From Panorpa germanica (Eukaryota; Arthropoda; Insecta; Mecoptera; Panorpidae): a stretch of 64,000 nt of DNA. The notes under the pieces are model-generated. The model was not told the DNA's origin and made no database searches. It worked only from the letters and a program-made list of their open reading frames with translations. Below are positions 45,400 through 58,400 of the stretch, piece after piece. A program made the translations under genes and the position numbers. Position 1 is the stretch's first letter; each line of letters opens with the position of its first letter. The DNA lies in contig OY783213.1 of the NCBI GenBank assembly GCA_963678705.1, forward strand, positions 186,001-250,000. The letters run 5' to 3'.

Positions 45400-47125
45400 A
45401 GGACGTCCAAGAAAATTATTTTCAAAAGTTAATAATTGTGAAGTTAAAGAAAGGATTGAATCTGATTCTAATGAAGATGATAATGATAATGATAATATAT
45501 TTGTTGGAGTAGCTGAAGTTAAATTGGAAGATGCTATTAATTCTCAAGAGTGTGCTGAGTGGAAGAGAGCAATTAAATCAGAAGTCATAAGTTTATTAAA
45601 AAATGATACTTGGAATATTGTAAAATTACCTGAAGGTCAAAGTGTTGTGGGAAGTCGAATGATTTTAACAAATAAATTTGGATCAGATGGGCTTATTGAA
45701 AAAAGAAAAGCTCGTATTGTTGCAAAAGGTTATAGTCAGAAATATGGTATTGATTATGATCAAACTTTTGCTCCAGTTGCAAGAATGGAATCAATGAGAC
45801 TTTTAATTGCATTGTCTGTGGAATTAAAACTTGTAATAAGACAATTTGATGTTGTAACTGCCTATTTAAATGGAATATTAGAAGAAAATGTTTATATGGA
45901 AATACCGGATATGCTACATGAAATTTTGATGTGGATAATTGATGATAGTCAGGTGTCTGAAGAATTAAAAAATAAAGCTACAAAAATGTTAAAATGTATT
46001 GAAGAAGGAGGTGATGTTTGTAAATTAAATAAAGCTCTCTATGGTCTTAAACAAGCTGCTCGACAATGGAATGAAAAATTATCAAATAAGTTGGAAAGTA
46101 TTGGACTAAAGTCAACAAAAAAGGAGAGTTGTTTGTATTATACAAAACGTGGTAAAGATATTTTATTATTTCTAGTTTATGTTGATGATTTCTTAATTGC
46201 ATCATCAGATGTTGATTGGATTGATGAAATTAAAATTAAACTACAAGAAGAATTTGAAATTAAGGATCTAGGTCTTGCAAAACAATGTTTGGGAATAGAA
46301 ATTAATCAATCAGATCAATATATTTTTATTAATCAATCAAGATATATTATCAATTTACTTAAAAAATATGAAATGAATAATTGCAATCCAGTTAAAACGC
46401 CAGCAGAATTACAAAAGAAGAAAATATTTTATTCAACTGAAAAAGAAGAAATTAATAGTAAATTTTATAGAGAAGTTATTGGAGCACTAATGTATTTAGT
46501 GGTTGGAACTCGACCAGATATTGCAAATACTGTTTCAAGATTAGCTCAATTTGTAAACAAACCAAGTAAACAAGATTGGTTGGGAGTTAAGAGAATATTG
46601 AGATATTTAGCTGGTACAATAGAATTAGGAATACTTTATACTAAAGAAACAAAATCTATGATTGGATACTGTGATGCTGATTGGGGATGTTGTCTTGAAG
46701 ATCGAAGATCATATTCTGGATATGTATTTATGTTGGCAGGGGGTGCTGTGAGCTGGAAATCTCAAAAACAAAGAACTGTGGCACTTTCATCTACTGAATC
46801 AGAATATGTTAGTTTATCAGAAGCTGTAAAAGAAGCAATATATTTAAATGATTTATTGACTGAACTAGAGCAAGAAAAATTTTTGCAAATTAAAATATTA
46901 ATTGACAATCGTGGAGCTGAACAACTGGCAATGAACTCGATTTATCATGCACGTACAAAACATATAGATATTCGTCATTATTTTGTTCGTGATGTAGTTG
47001 ATGAAGGAATTATTAAATTACGTCATGTATCAACTAATGAAATGGTTGCGGATATTTTAACAAAAGCACTGCCAAGAGAGTTACATGAAAAATTCACTGA
47101 AGGATTGGGACTTCAAATTATTTAA
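45400..47125 (+). CDS. Copia reverse transcriptase and RNase H part (approximate span)
   Basis: Reverse transcriptase of the RVT_2 type: EWKRAIKSEVISLLKNDTW near 45558, ARIVAKGYSQKYGIDYDQTF, FDVVTAYLNG, LYGLKQAARQWN and the catalytic YVDDFLIA near 46180. A ligand-like GTRPDI motif and LRYLAGT follow. RNase H has YCDADWG near 46668, LSSTESEYVSLSEA and the final HIDIRHYFVRD and VADILTKALP motifs. It is AT-rich in codon use. The coding sequence ends 29 bases before the 3' LTR. Confidence 0.92.
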
Positions 47126-47145
47126 ATTGTTGAAATGAATGTCTT

Positions 47146-47152
47146 GAGGGGG
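47146..47152 (+). other. Copia polypurine tract
   Basis: GAGGGGG lies just before the 3' LTR, separated from it by TG. Confidence 0.7.
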
Positions 47153-47154
47153 TG

Positions 47155-47359
47155 TGTTGGAATTACAATACATTCATTCTTAAATTAAATTACTTAAACT
47201 TGTTTTGTTTTTGTTTATATAAAAAAAATATATTAAATTCAATTGTTTTATGTCTATAAGAAATATTGTCTGAGGACTTTCTGTATAATTTCAGTCTGAG
47301 GACTTATTAATTAATAAAATATTTAATATATAACTGTGCATATAATATCTGCTTCAATA
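47155..47359 (+). repeat. Copia 3' LTR (205 bp)
   Basis: Identical by eye to the 5' LTR over all 205 bases. Confidence 0.9.
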
Positions 47360-47364
47360 ACTAC
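47360..47364. other. Copia target-site duplication ACTAC, right
   Basis: Right copy; the satellite resumes with ACTACAAATATACGG. Confidence 0.9.
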
Positions 47365-50300
47365 AAATATACGGAAAACAAAATGTTGCTTATCACTATC
47401 AAGTAAGTCAAATAACATTAACTATAAATAATATTAATACATAACAATTAGTTTATACTCTTAAAAAAGTTTCAAATAATATAGAGAGTGTAATAATTGT
47501 TATAAGTAAACAATATATATGGTTTTCTTGAAAATTGTGACTGATTGTTCATGAACAATCAATCACACTATACCAAGATAACGCAAAAAAAAACATAACT
47601 TGTCGCATATTATAATACTATATAGAATTTATAGAAATTCCAGGGTGCATTTAATAATGTCTGGTGGCCAAGTGCCCTTCGAAGAATTAGGCCGGCAAAA
47701 ATCTCTAGGAACGTCTACTGCACTATGAAGAACTATATTCATTGTTAAACATTAATTTTACAAACTGATTAACGTTCCATAAATAAAGGCAACTATCTTA
47801 TGGTTGTCCTCAACTCTGGAACATGGTATTCGACGAGGACTGTGTTTCTCACTCGAAAGGTTGTGTAAACGTATGTTTTGATAAAATGTGTAGTTTCTTG
47901 AAGCTACACAAAATGGCTATATCTTCAAGTAAAACAAAGATGATGATCCTTGCCTTTGGCAAGACAGATGGGACTTAACAGAAAAAGTAAAAACTACATA
48001 TTTGTTAACAAAGACGTTAATTTTGATTTGCAACACAAGTGGTACCTATCTACTGTGTGCGTGTTCGATCGGCATCTGCTACTTTAGGTAAAAAAAGTGA
48101 TTAAAAGTAAGAAATTAATTACGGAAAAAAATTAAATATATTATATAAATTCTTCTTCTAACGAAATGTATTTAAGTTTATTTTAATATTGTGCTAATTT
48201 GCTCTAAAATAAGTGTTTTTAAAAACGTTTGACAGTTAGAAACCAGTGTTGAAAAATATAACTAAATAAATATATGACGCGTACACGCGGTCTTATGAAA
48301 ATAACCTCAAAACTGTAACTTTGTCGTTTTTGAGATAAAACAATAATAAGTGCGATAGATAAAGAAATTGATAATAATTAGATTAGTGTTAGTGCTAAAA
48401 CATCAACTGGTAAAGAAATTCAAGAAATCTGTAGACCTATATAAGGAAGACCTCATATAAACACTACAAATATACGGAAAACAAAATGTTGCTTATCACT
48501 ATCAAGTAAGTCAAATAACATTAACTATAAATAATATTAATACATAACAATTAGTTTATACTCGTAAAATTGCGAGTTTCAAATAATAAAGAGAGTGTAT
48601 TAATTGTTATAAGTAAACAATATATATGGTTTTCTTGAAAATTGTGACTGATTGTTCATGAACAATCAATCACACTATACCAAAATAACGCAAAAACAAA
48701 CATAACTTGTCGCATATTATAATACTATATAGAATTTATAGAAATTCCAGGGTGCATTTAATAATGTCTGGTGGCCAAGTGCCCTTCGAAGAATTAGGCC
48801 GGCAAAAATCTCTAGGAACGTCTACTGCACTATGAAGAACTATATTCATTGTTAAACATTAATTTTACAACCTGATTACCGTTCCATGAAAAGAGGCAAC
48901 TATCTAATGGTTGTCCTCAACTCTGGAACATGGTATTCGACGAGGACTGTGTTTCTCACTCGAAAGGTTGTGTAAACGTATGTTTTGATAAAATGTGTAG
49001 TTTTTTGAAGCTACACAAAATAGCTATATCTTCAAGTAAAACAAAGATGATGATCCTTGCCTTTGGCAAGACAGATGGGACTTAACAGAAAAAGGAAGAA
49101 CTACATATTTGTTAACAAAGACGTTAATTTTGATTTGCAACACAAGTGGTATCTATCTACTGTGTGTGTGTTCAATCGGCATCTGCTACTTTAGGTGAAA
49201 AAAGTGATTAAAAGTGAGAAATTAATTACGGAAAAAAATTAAATATATTATATAAATACTTCTTCTAACGAAATGTATTTAAGTTTATTTTAATATTGTG
49301 CTAATTTGCTCTAAAATAAGTGTTTTTAAAAACGTTTTTCAGTTAGAAACCAGTGTTGAAAAATATAACTAATTGTAAATATGACGCGTACACGCGGTCT
49401 TATGAAAATAACCTCAAAACAGTAACTTTGTCGTTTTTGAGATAAAACAATAATAAGTGCGATAGATAAAGAAATTGATAATAATTAGATTAGTGTTAGT
49501 GCTAAAACATCAACTGGTAAAGAAATTCAAGAAATTTGTAGACCTATATAAGGACGACTTCATAAACACTACAAATATACGGAAAACAAAATGTTGCTTA
49601 TCACTATCAAGTAAGTCAAATACCATTAACTATAAATAATATTAATACATAACAATTAGTTTATACTCGTAAAATTGCGAGTTTCAAATAATAAAGAGAG
49701 TGTATTAATTGTTAACAGTAACCAATATATATGGTTTTCTTGAAAATTGTGACTGATTGTTCATGAACAATCACACTATGCCAAGATAACGCAAAAAAAA
49801 CATAACTTGTTGCATATTAAAATACTATATAGAATTTATAGAAATTTCAGGGTGCATTTAATAATGCCTGGTGGCCAAGTGCCCTTCGAAGAATTAGGCC
49901 TGCAAAAATCTCTAGAAACGTCTACTGCACTATGAAGAACTATATTCATTGTTGAACATTAATTTTACAAACCAATTACCGTTCCATGAAAAGAGGCAAC
50001 TATCTAATGGTTGTCCTCAACTCTGGAACATGGTATTCGACGAGGACTGTGTTTCTCACTCGAAAGGTTGTGTAAACGTATGTTTTGATAAAATGTGTAG
50101 TTTCTTAAAGCTACACAAAATGGCTATATCTTTAAGTAAAACAAAGATGATGATCCTTACCTTAGGCAAGACAGATGGGACTTAACAGAAAAAGGAAGAA
50201 CTACATATTTGTTAACAAAGACGTTAATTTTGATTTGCAACACAAGTGGTACCTATCTACTGTGTGTGTGTTCGATCGGCATCTGCTCCTTTAGGTGAAA

Positions 50301-51703
50301 AAAGTGATTAAAAGTGAGAAATTAATTACGGCAAAAAATTAAATATATTATATAAATACTTCTTCTAACGAAATGTATTTAAGTTTATTTTAATATTATG
50401 CTAATTTGCTCTAAAATAAGTGTTTTTAAAAACGTTTGACAGTTAGAAACCAGTGTTGAAAAATATAACTAAATATATATATGACGCGTACACGCGGTCT
50501 TATGAAAATAACCTCAAAACTGTAACTTTGTCGTTTTTGAGATAAAACAATAATAAGTGCGATAGATAAAGAAATTGATAATAATTAGATTAGTGTTAGT
50601 GCTAAAACATCAACTGGTAAAGAAATTCAAGAAATCTGTAGACCTATATAAGGAAGACCTCATATAAACACTACAAATATACGGAAAACAAAATGTTGCT
50701 TATCACTATCAAGTAAGTCAAATAACATTAACTATAAATAATATTAATACATAACAATTAGTTTATACTCGTAAAATTGCGAGTTTTAAATAATAAACAG
50801 AGTGTATTAATTGTTATAAGTAAACAATATATATGGTTTTCTTGAAAATTGTGACTGATTGTTCATGAACAATCACACTATACCAAGATAACGCAAAAAA
50901 AAACATAACTTGTCGCATATTATAATACTATATAGAATTTATAGAAATTCCAGGGTGCATTTAATAATGTCTGGTGGCCAAGTGCCCTTCGAAGAATTAG
51001 GCCGGCAAAAATCTTTAGGAACGTCTACTGCACTATGAAAAACTATATTTATTGTTAAACATTAATTTTACAAACCGATTACCGTTCCATAAAAAGAGGC
51101 AACTATCTAATGGTTGTCCTCAACTCTGGAACATGGTATTCGACGAGGACAGTGTTTCCTACTCGAAAGGTTGTGTAAACGTATGTTTTGATAAAATGTG
51201 TAGTTTCTTGAAGCTACACAAAATGGCTATATCTTCAAGAAAAACAAAGATGATAATCCTTACCTTTGGCAAGACAGATGGGACTTAACAGAAAAAGGAA
51301 GAACTACGTATTTGTTAACAAAGACGTTAATTTTGATTTGCAACACAAGTGGTACCTATCTAGTGTGTGTGTGTTCGATCGGCATCTGCTACTTTAGGTG
51401 AAAAAAGTGATTAAAAGTGAGAAATTAATTACGGAAAAAAATTAAATATATTATATAAATACTTCTTCTAACGAAATGTATTTAAGTTTATTTTAATATT
51501 GTGCTAATTTGCTCTAAAATAAGTGTTTTTAAAATCGTTTGACAGTTAGAAACCAGTCTTGAAAAATATATCTAAATATATATATGACGCGTACACGCGG
51601 TCTTATGAAAATAACCTCAAAACTGTAACTTTTTCGTTTTTGAGATAAAACAATAATAAGTGCGATAGATAAAGAAATTGATAATAATTAGATTAGTGTT
51701 AGT

Positions 51704-54700
51704 GCTAAAACATCAACTGGTAAAGAAATTCAAGAAATCTGTAGACCTATATAAGGAAGACCTCATATAAACACTACAAATATACGGAAAACAAAATGTT
51801 GCTTATCACTATCAAGTCAGTCAAATAACATTAACTATAAATAATATAAATACATAACAATAAGTTTATACTCGTAAAAAAGCGAGTTTCAAATAATAAA
51901 GAGAGTGTATTAATTGTTATAAGTAAACAATATATATGGTTTTCTTGAAAATTGTGACTGATTGTTCATGAACAATCAATCACACTATACCAAGATAACG
52001 CAAAAAAAAACATAACTTGTCGCATATTATAATACTATATAGAATTTATAGAAATTCCAGGGTGCATTTAATAATGTCTGGTGGCCAAGTGCCCTTCGAA
52101 GAATTAGGCCGGCAAAAATCTCTAGGAACGTCTACTGCACTATGAAGAACTATATTCATTGTTAAACATTAATTTTACAAACTGATTACCGTTCCATGAA
52201 AAGAGGCAACTATCTAATGGTTGTCCTCAACTCTGGAACATGGTATTCGACGAGGACTGTGTTTCTCACTCAAAAGGTTGTGTAAACGTATGTTTTGATA
52301 AAATGTGTAGTTTCTTGAAGCTACACAAAATGGCTATATCTTCAAGTAAAACAAAGATGATGATCCTTGCCTTTGGCAAGACAGATGGGACTTAACAGAA
52401 AAAGGAAGAACTACATATTTGTTAACAAAGACGTTAATTTTGATTTGCAACACAAGTGGTACCTGTCTACTGTGTGTGTGTTCGATCGGCATCTGCTCCT
52501 TTAGGTGAAAAAAGTGATTAAAAGTGTGAAATTAATTACGGAAAAAAATGAAATATATTATACAAATACTTCTTCTAACGAAATGTATTTAAGTTTATTT
52601 TAATATTGTGCTAATTTGCTCTAAAATAAGTGTTTTTAAAAACGTTTGACAGTTAGAAACCAGTGTTGAAAAATATAACTAAATATATATATGACGCGTA
52701 CACGCGGTCTTATGAAAAAAACCTCAAAACTGTAACTTTGTCGTTTTTGAGATAAAACAATAATAAGTGCGATAGATAAAGAAATTGATAATAATTAGAT
52801 TAGTGTTAGTGCTAAAACATCAACTGGTAAAGAAATTCAAGAAATCTGTAGACCTATATAAGGAAGACCTCATATAAACACTACAAATATACGGAAAACA
52901 AAATGTTGCTTATCACTATCAAGTAAGTCAAATAACATTAACTATAAATAATATTAATACATAACAATTAGTTTATACTCGTAAAAAAGCGAGTTTCAAA
53001 TAATAAAGAGAGTGTATTAATTGTTATAAGTAAACAATATATATGGTTTTCTTGAAAATTGTGACTGATTGTTCATGAACAATCAATCACACTATACCAA
53101 GATAACGCAAAAAAAAAACATAACTTGTCGCATATTATAATACTATATAGAATTTATAGAAATTCCAGGGTGCATTTAATAATGTCTGGTGGCCAAGTGC
53201 CCTTCGAAGAATTAGGCCAGCAAAAATCTCTAGGAACGTCTACTGCACTATGAAGAACTATATTTATTGTTAAACATTAATTTTACAAACCGATTACCGT
53301 TCCATAAAAAGAGGCAACTATCTAATGGTTGTCCTCAACTCTGGAACATGGTATTCGACGAGGACAGTGTTTCTCACTCGAAAGGTTGTGTAAACGTATG
53401 TTTTGATAAAATGTGTAGTTTCTTGAAGCTACACAAAATGGCTATATCTTCAAGTAAAACAAAGATGATGATCCTTACCTTTGGCAAGACAGATGGGACT
53501 TAACAGAAAAAGGAAGAACTACGTATTTGTTAACAAAGACGTTAATTTTGATTTGCAACACAAGTGGTACCTATCTAGTGTGTGTGTGTTCGATCGGCAA
53601 CTGCTACTTTAGGTGAAAAAAGTGATTAAAAGTGAGAAATTAATTACGGAAAAAAATTAAATATATTATATAAATACTTCTTCTAACGAAATGTATTTAA
53701 GTTTATTTTAATATTGTGCTAATTTGCTCTAAAATAAGTGTTTTTAAAATCGTTTGACAGTTAGAAACCAGTCTTGAAAAATATAACTAAATATATATAT
53801 GACGCGTACACGCGGTCTTATGAAAATAACCTCAAAACTGTAACTTTTTCGTTTTTGAGATAAAACAATAATAAGTGCGATAGATAAAGAAATTGATAAT
53901 AATTAGATTAGTGTTAGTGCTAAAACATCAACTGGTAAAGAAATTCAAGAAATCTGTAGACCTATATAAGGAAGACCTCATATAAACACTACAAATATAC
54001 GGAAAACAAAATGTTGCTTATCACTATCAAGTAAGTCAAATACCATTAACTATAAATAATATTAATACATAACAATTAGTTTATACTCGTAAAATTGCGA
54101 GTTTCAAATAATAAAGAGAGTGTATTAATTGTTAACAGTAACCAATATATATTGTTTTCTTGAAAATTGTGACTGATTGTTCATGAACAATCACACTATG
54201 CCAAGATAACGCAAAAAAAACATAACTTGTAGCATATTAAAATACTTTATAGAATTTATAGAAATTTCAGGGTGCATTTAATAATGCCTGGTGGCCAAGT
54301 GCCCTTCGAAGAATTAGGCCGGCAAAAATCTCTAGAAACGTCTACTGCACTATGAAGAACTATATTCATTGTTGAACATTAATTATACAAACCGATTACC
54401 GTTACATGAAAAGAGGCAACTATCTAATGGTTGTCCTCAACTCTGAAACATGGTATTCGACGAGGACTGTGTTTCTCACTCGAAAGGTTGTGTAAACGTA
54501 TGTTTAGATAAAATGTGTAGTTTCTTAAAGCTACACAAAATGGCTATATCTTCAAGTAAAACAAAGATGATGATCCTTACCTTAGGCAAGACAGATAAGA
54601 CTTAACAGAAAAAGGAAGAACTACATATTTGTTAACAAAGACGTTAATTTTGATTTGCAACACAAGTGGTACCTATCTACTGTGTGTGTGTTCGATCGGC

Positions 54701-55020
54701 ATCTGCTACTTTAGGTGAAAAAAGTGATTAAAAGTGAGAAATTAATTACGGCAAAAAATTAAATATATTATATAAATACTTCTTCTAACGAAATGTATTT
54801 AAGTTTATTTTAATATTGTGCTAATTTGCTTTAAAATAAGTGTTTTTAAAAACGTTTGACAGTTAGAAACCAGTGTTGAAAAATATAACTAAATATATAT
54901 ATGACGCGTACACGCGGTCTTATGAAAATAACCTTAAAACTGTAACTTTGTCGTTTTTGAGATAAAACAATAATAAGTGCGATAGATAAAGAAATTGATA
55001 ATAATTAGATTAGTGTTAGT
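51704..55020 (+). repeat. Three-unit block recurring from 19122-22436
   Basis: The units at 51704, 52811 and 53919 share ordered private variants with those at 19122, 20228 and 21334. The first has ACCTGTCTACTG and ATTATACAAATAC; the second has GGCCAGCAAA and ACTACGTATTTG; the third has ATGCCTGGTGG and CTGAAACATGG. The separation is about 32.6 kb. Confidence 0.75.
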
Positions 55021-55489
55021 GCTAAAACATCAACTGGTAAAGAAATTCAAGAAATCTGTAGACCTATATAAGGAGGACCTCATATAAACACTACAAATAT
55101 ACGGAAAACAAAATGTTGCTTATCACTATCAAGTAAGTCAAATAACATTACCTATAAATAATATTAATACATAACAATTAGTTTATACTCGTAAAAAAGC
55201 GAGTTTCAAATAATAAAGAGAGTGTATTAATTGTTATAAGTAAACAATATATATGGTTTTCTTGAAAATTGTGACTGATTGTTCATGAACAATCAATCAC
55301 ACTATACCAAAATAACGCAAAAACAAACATAACTTGTCGCATATTATAATACTATATAGAATTTATAGAAATTCCAGGGTGCATTTAATAATGTCTGGTG
55401 GCCAAGTGCCCTTCGAAGAATTAGGCCGGCAAAAATCTCTAGGAACGTCTACTGCACTATGAAGAACTATATTTATTGTTAAACATAAA

Positions 55490-58400
55490 TTTTACAACCT
55501 GATTACGTTCCATGAAAAGAAGCAACTATCTAATGGTTGTCCTCAACTCTGAAACATGGTATTTGACGAGGACTGTGTTTCTCACTCGAAAGGTTGTGTA
55601 AACGTATGTTTTGATAAAATGTGTAGTTTCTTGAAGCTACACAAAATGGCTATATCTTCAAGTAAAACAAGGATGATGATCCTTGCCTTGGCAAGACAGA
55701 TGAGACTTAACAGAAAAAGGAAGAACTACATATTTGTTAACAAAAGACGTTAATTTTGATTTGCAACACAAGTGGTACCTATCTACTGTGTGTGTGTTCG
55801 ATCGGCATCTGCTACTTTAGGTGAAAAAAGTGATTAAAGTGAGAAATTAATTACGGAAAAAAAATTAAATATATTATATAAATACTTCTTCTAACGAAAT
55901 GTATTTAAGTTTATTTTAATATTGTGCTAATTTGCTCTAAAATAAGTGTTTTAAAAACGTTTTTCAGTTAGAAACCAGTGTTGAAAAATATAACTAAATG
56001 TAAATATGACGCGTACACGCGGTCTTATGAAAATAACCTCAAAACAGTAACTTTGTCGTTTTTGAGAATAAAACAATAATAAGTGCGATAGATAAAGAAA
56101 TTGATAATAATTAGATTAGTGTTAGTGCTAAAACATCAACTGGTAAAGAAATTTAAGAAATCTGTAGACCTATATAAGGACGACCTCATAAACACTACAA
56201 ATTATACGGAAAACAAAATGTTGCTTATCACTATCAAGTAAGTCAAATACCATTAACTATAAATAATATTAATACATAACAATTAGTTTATACTCGTAAA
56301 ATTGCGAGTTTCAAATAATAAAGAGAGTGTATTAATTGTTAACAGTAACCAATATATATGGTTTTCTTGAAAATTGTGACTGATGTTCATGAACAATCAC
56401 ACTATGCCAAGATAACGCAAAAAAAAACATAACTTGTAGCATATTAAAATACTATATAGAATTTATTAGAAATTTCAGGGTGCATTTAATAATGCCTGGT
56501 GGCCAAGTGCCCTTCGAAGAATTAGGCCGGCAAAAATCTCTAGAAACGTCTACTTCACTATGAAGAACTATATTCATTGTTGAACATTAATTTTACAAAC
56601 CGATTACCGTTACATGAAAAGAGGCAACTATCTAATGGTTGTCCTCACTCTGGAACATGGTATTCGACGAGGACTGTGTTTCTCACTCGAAAGGTTGTGT
56701 AACGTATGTTTTGATAAAATGTGTAGTTTTCTTAAAGCTACACAAAATGCTATATCTTCAAGTAAAACAAAGATGATGATCCTTACCTTAGGCAACACAG
56801 ATGGGACTTAACAGAAAAAGGAAGAACTACATATTTGTTAACAAGGACGTTAATTTTGATTTGCAACACAAGTGGTACCTATCTACTGTGTGTGTGTTCG
56901 ATCGGCATCTGCTCCTTTAGGTGAAAAAAAGTGATTAAAAGTGAGAAATTAAATTACGGCAAAAAATAAATATATTATATAAATACTTCTTTCTAACGAA
57001 ATGTATTTAAGTTTATTTAATATTGTGCTAATTTGCTCTAAAATAAGTGTTTTTAAAAACGTTTGACAGTTAGAAACCAGTGTTGAAAAATATAACTAAA
57101 TATATATATGACGCGTACACGCGGTCTTATGAAAATAACCTCAAAACTGTAACTTTGTCGTTTTTGAGATAAAACAATAATAAGTGCGATAGATAAAGAA
57201 ATTGATAATAATTAGATTAGTGTTAGTGCTAAGACATCAACTGGTAAAGAAATTCAAGAAATCTGTAGACCTATATAAGGAAGACCTCATATAAACACTA
57301 CAAATATACGGAAAACAAAATGTTGCTTATCACTATCAAGTAAGTCAAATAACATTAACTATAAATAATATTAATACATAACAATTAGTTTATACTCGTA
57401 AATTGCGAGTTTCAAATAATAAAGAGAGTGTATTAATTGTTATAAGTAAACAATATATATGTTTTCTTGAAAATTGTGACTGGTTGTTCATGAACAATCA
57501 ATCACACCTATACAAAATAACGCAAAAACAAACATAACTTGTCGCATATTATAATACTATATAGAATTTATAGAAATTCCAGGGTGCATTTAATAATGTC
57601 TGGTGGCCAAGTGCCCTTCGAAGAATTAGGCCGGCAAAAATCTCTAGGAACGTCTACCTGCACTATGAAGAACTATATTCATTGTTTAAACATTAATTTT
57701 ACAACCTGATTACCGTTCCATGAAAAGGGGCAACTATCTAATGGTTGTCCTTAACTCTAAAACATGGTATTTCACGAGGACTGTGTTTCTCACTCGAAAG
57801 GTTGTGTAAACGTATGTTTTGATAAAATGTGTAGTTTCTTGAAGCTACACAAAATGGCTATATCTTCAAGTAAAACAAGGATGATGATTCTTGCCTTTGG
57901 CAAGACAGATGGGACTTAACAGAAAAGGAAGAACTACATATTTGTTAACAAAGACGTTAATTTTGATTTGCAACACAAGTGGTACCTATCTACTGTGTGT
58001 GTGTTCGATCGGCATCTGCTACTTTAGGTGAAAAAAGTGATTAAAAGTGAGAAATTAATTACGGAAAAAATTAATATATTATATAAATACTTCTTCTAAC
58101 GAAATGTATTTAAGTTTATTTTAATATTGTGCTAATTTGCTCTAAAATAAGTGTTTTTAAAAACGTTTTTTCAGTTAGAAACCAGTGTTGAAAAATATAA
58201 CTAAATGTAAATATGACGCGTACACGCGGTCTTTTGAAAATAACCCTCAAAACAGTAACTTTGTCGTTTTTGAGATAAAACAATAATAAGTGCGATAGAT
58301 AAAGAAATTGATAATAATTAGATTAGTGTTAGTGCTAAAACATCAACTGGTAAAGAAATTCAAGAAATCTGTAGACCTATATAAGGGACGACCTCATAAA

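Larger units (their letters stand above)
42765..47359 (+). mobile_element. Ty1/copia LTR retrotransposon, nearly whole
   Basis: A 4595-bp element with two 205-bp LTRs identical by eye, a 5-bp ACTAC target duplication, a copia-type primer site and a polypurine tract. Domain order is gag with zinc knuckle, protease, integrase, reverse transcriptase, RNase H; integrase before RT is diagnostic of Ty1/copia. The coding region is broken, with about one visible break, so the copy is a defective but very young one. It is AT-rich like the array and lies in satellite unit 33. Confidence 0.95.
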
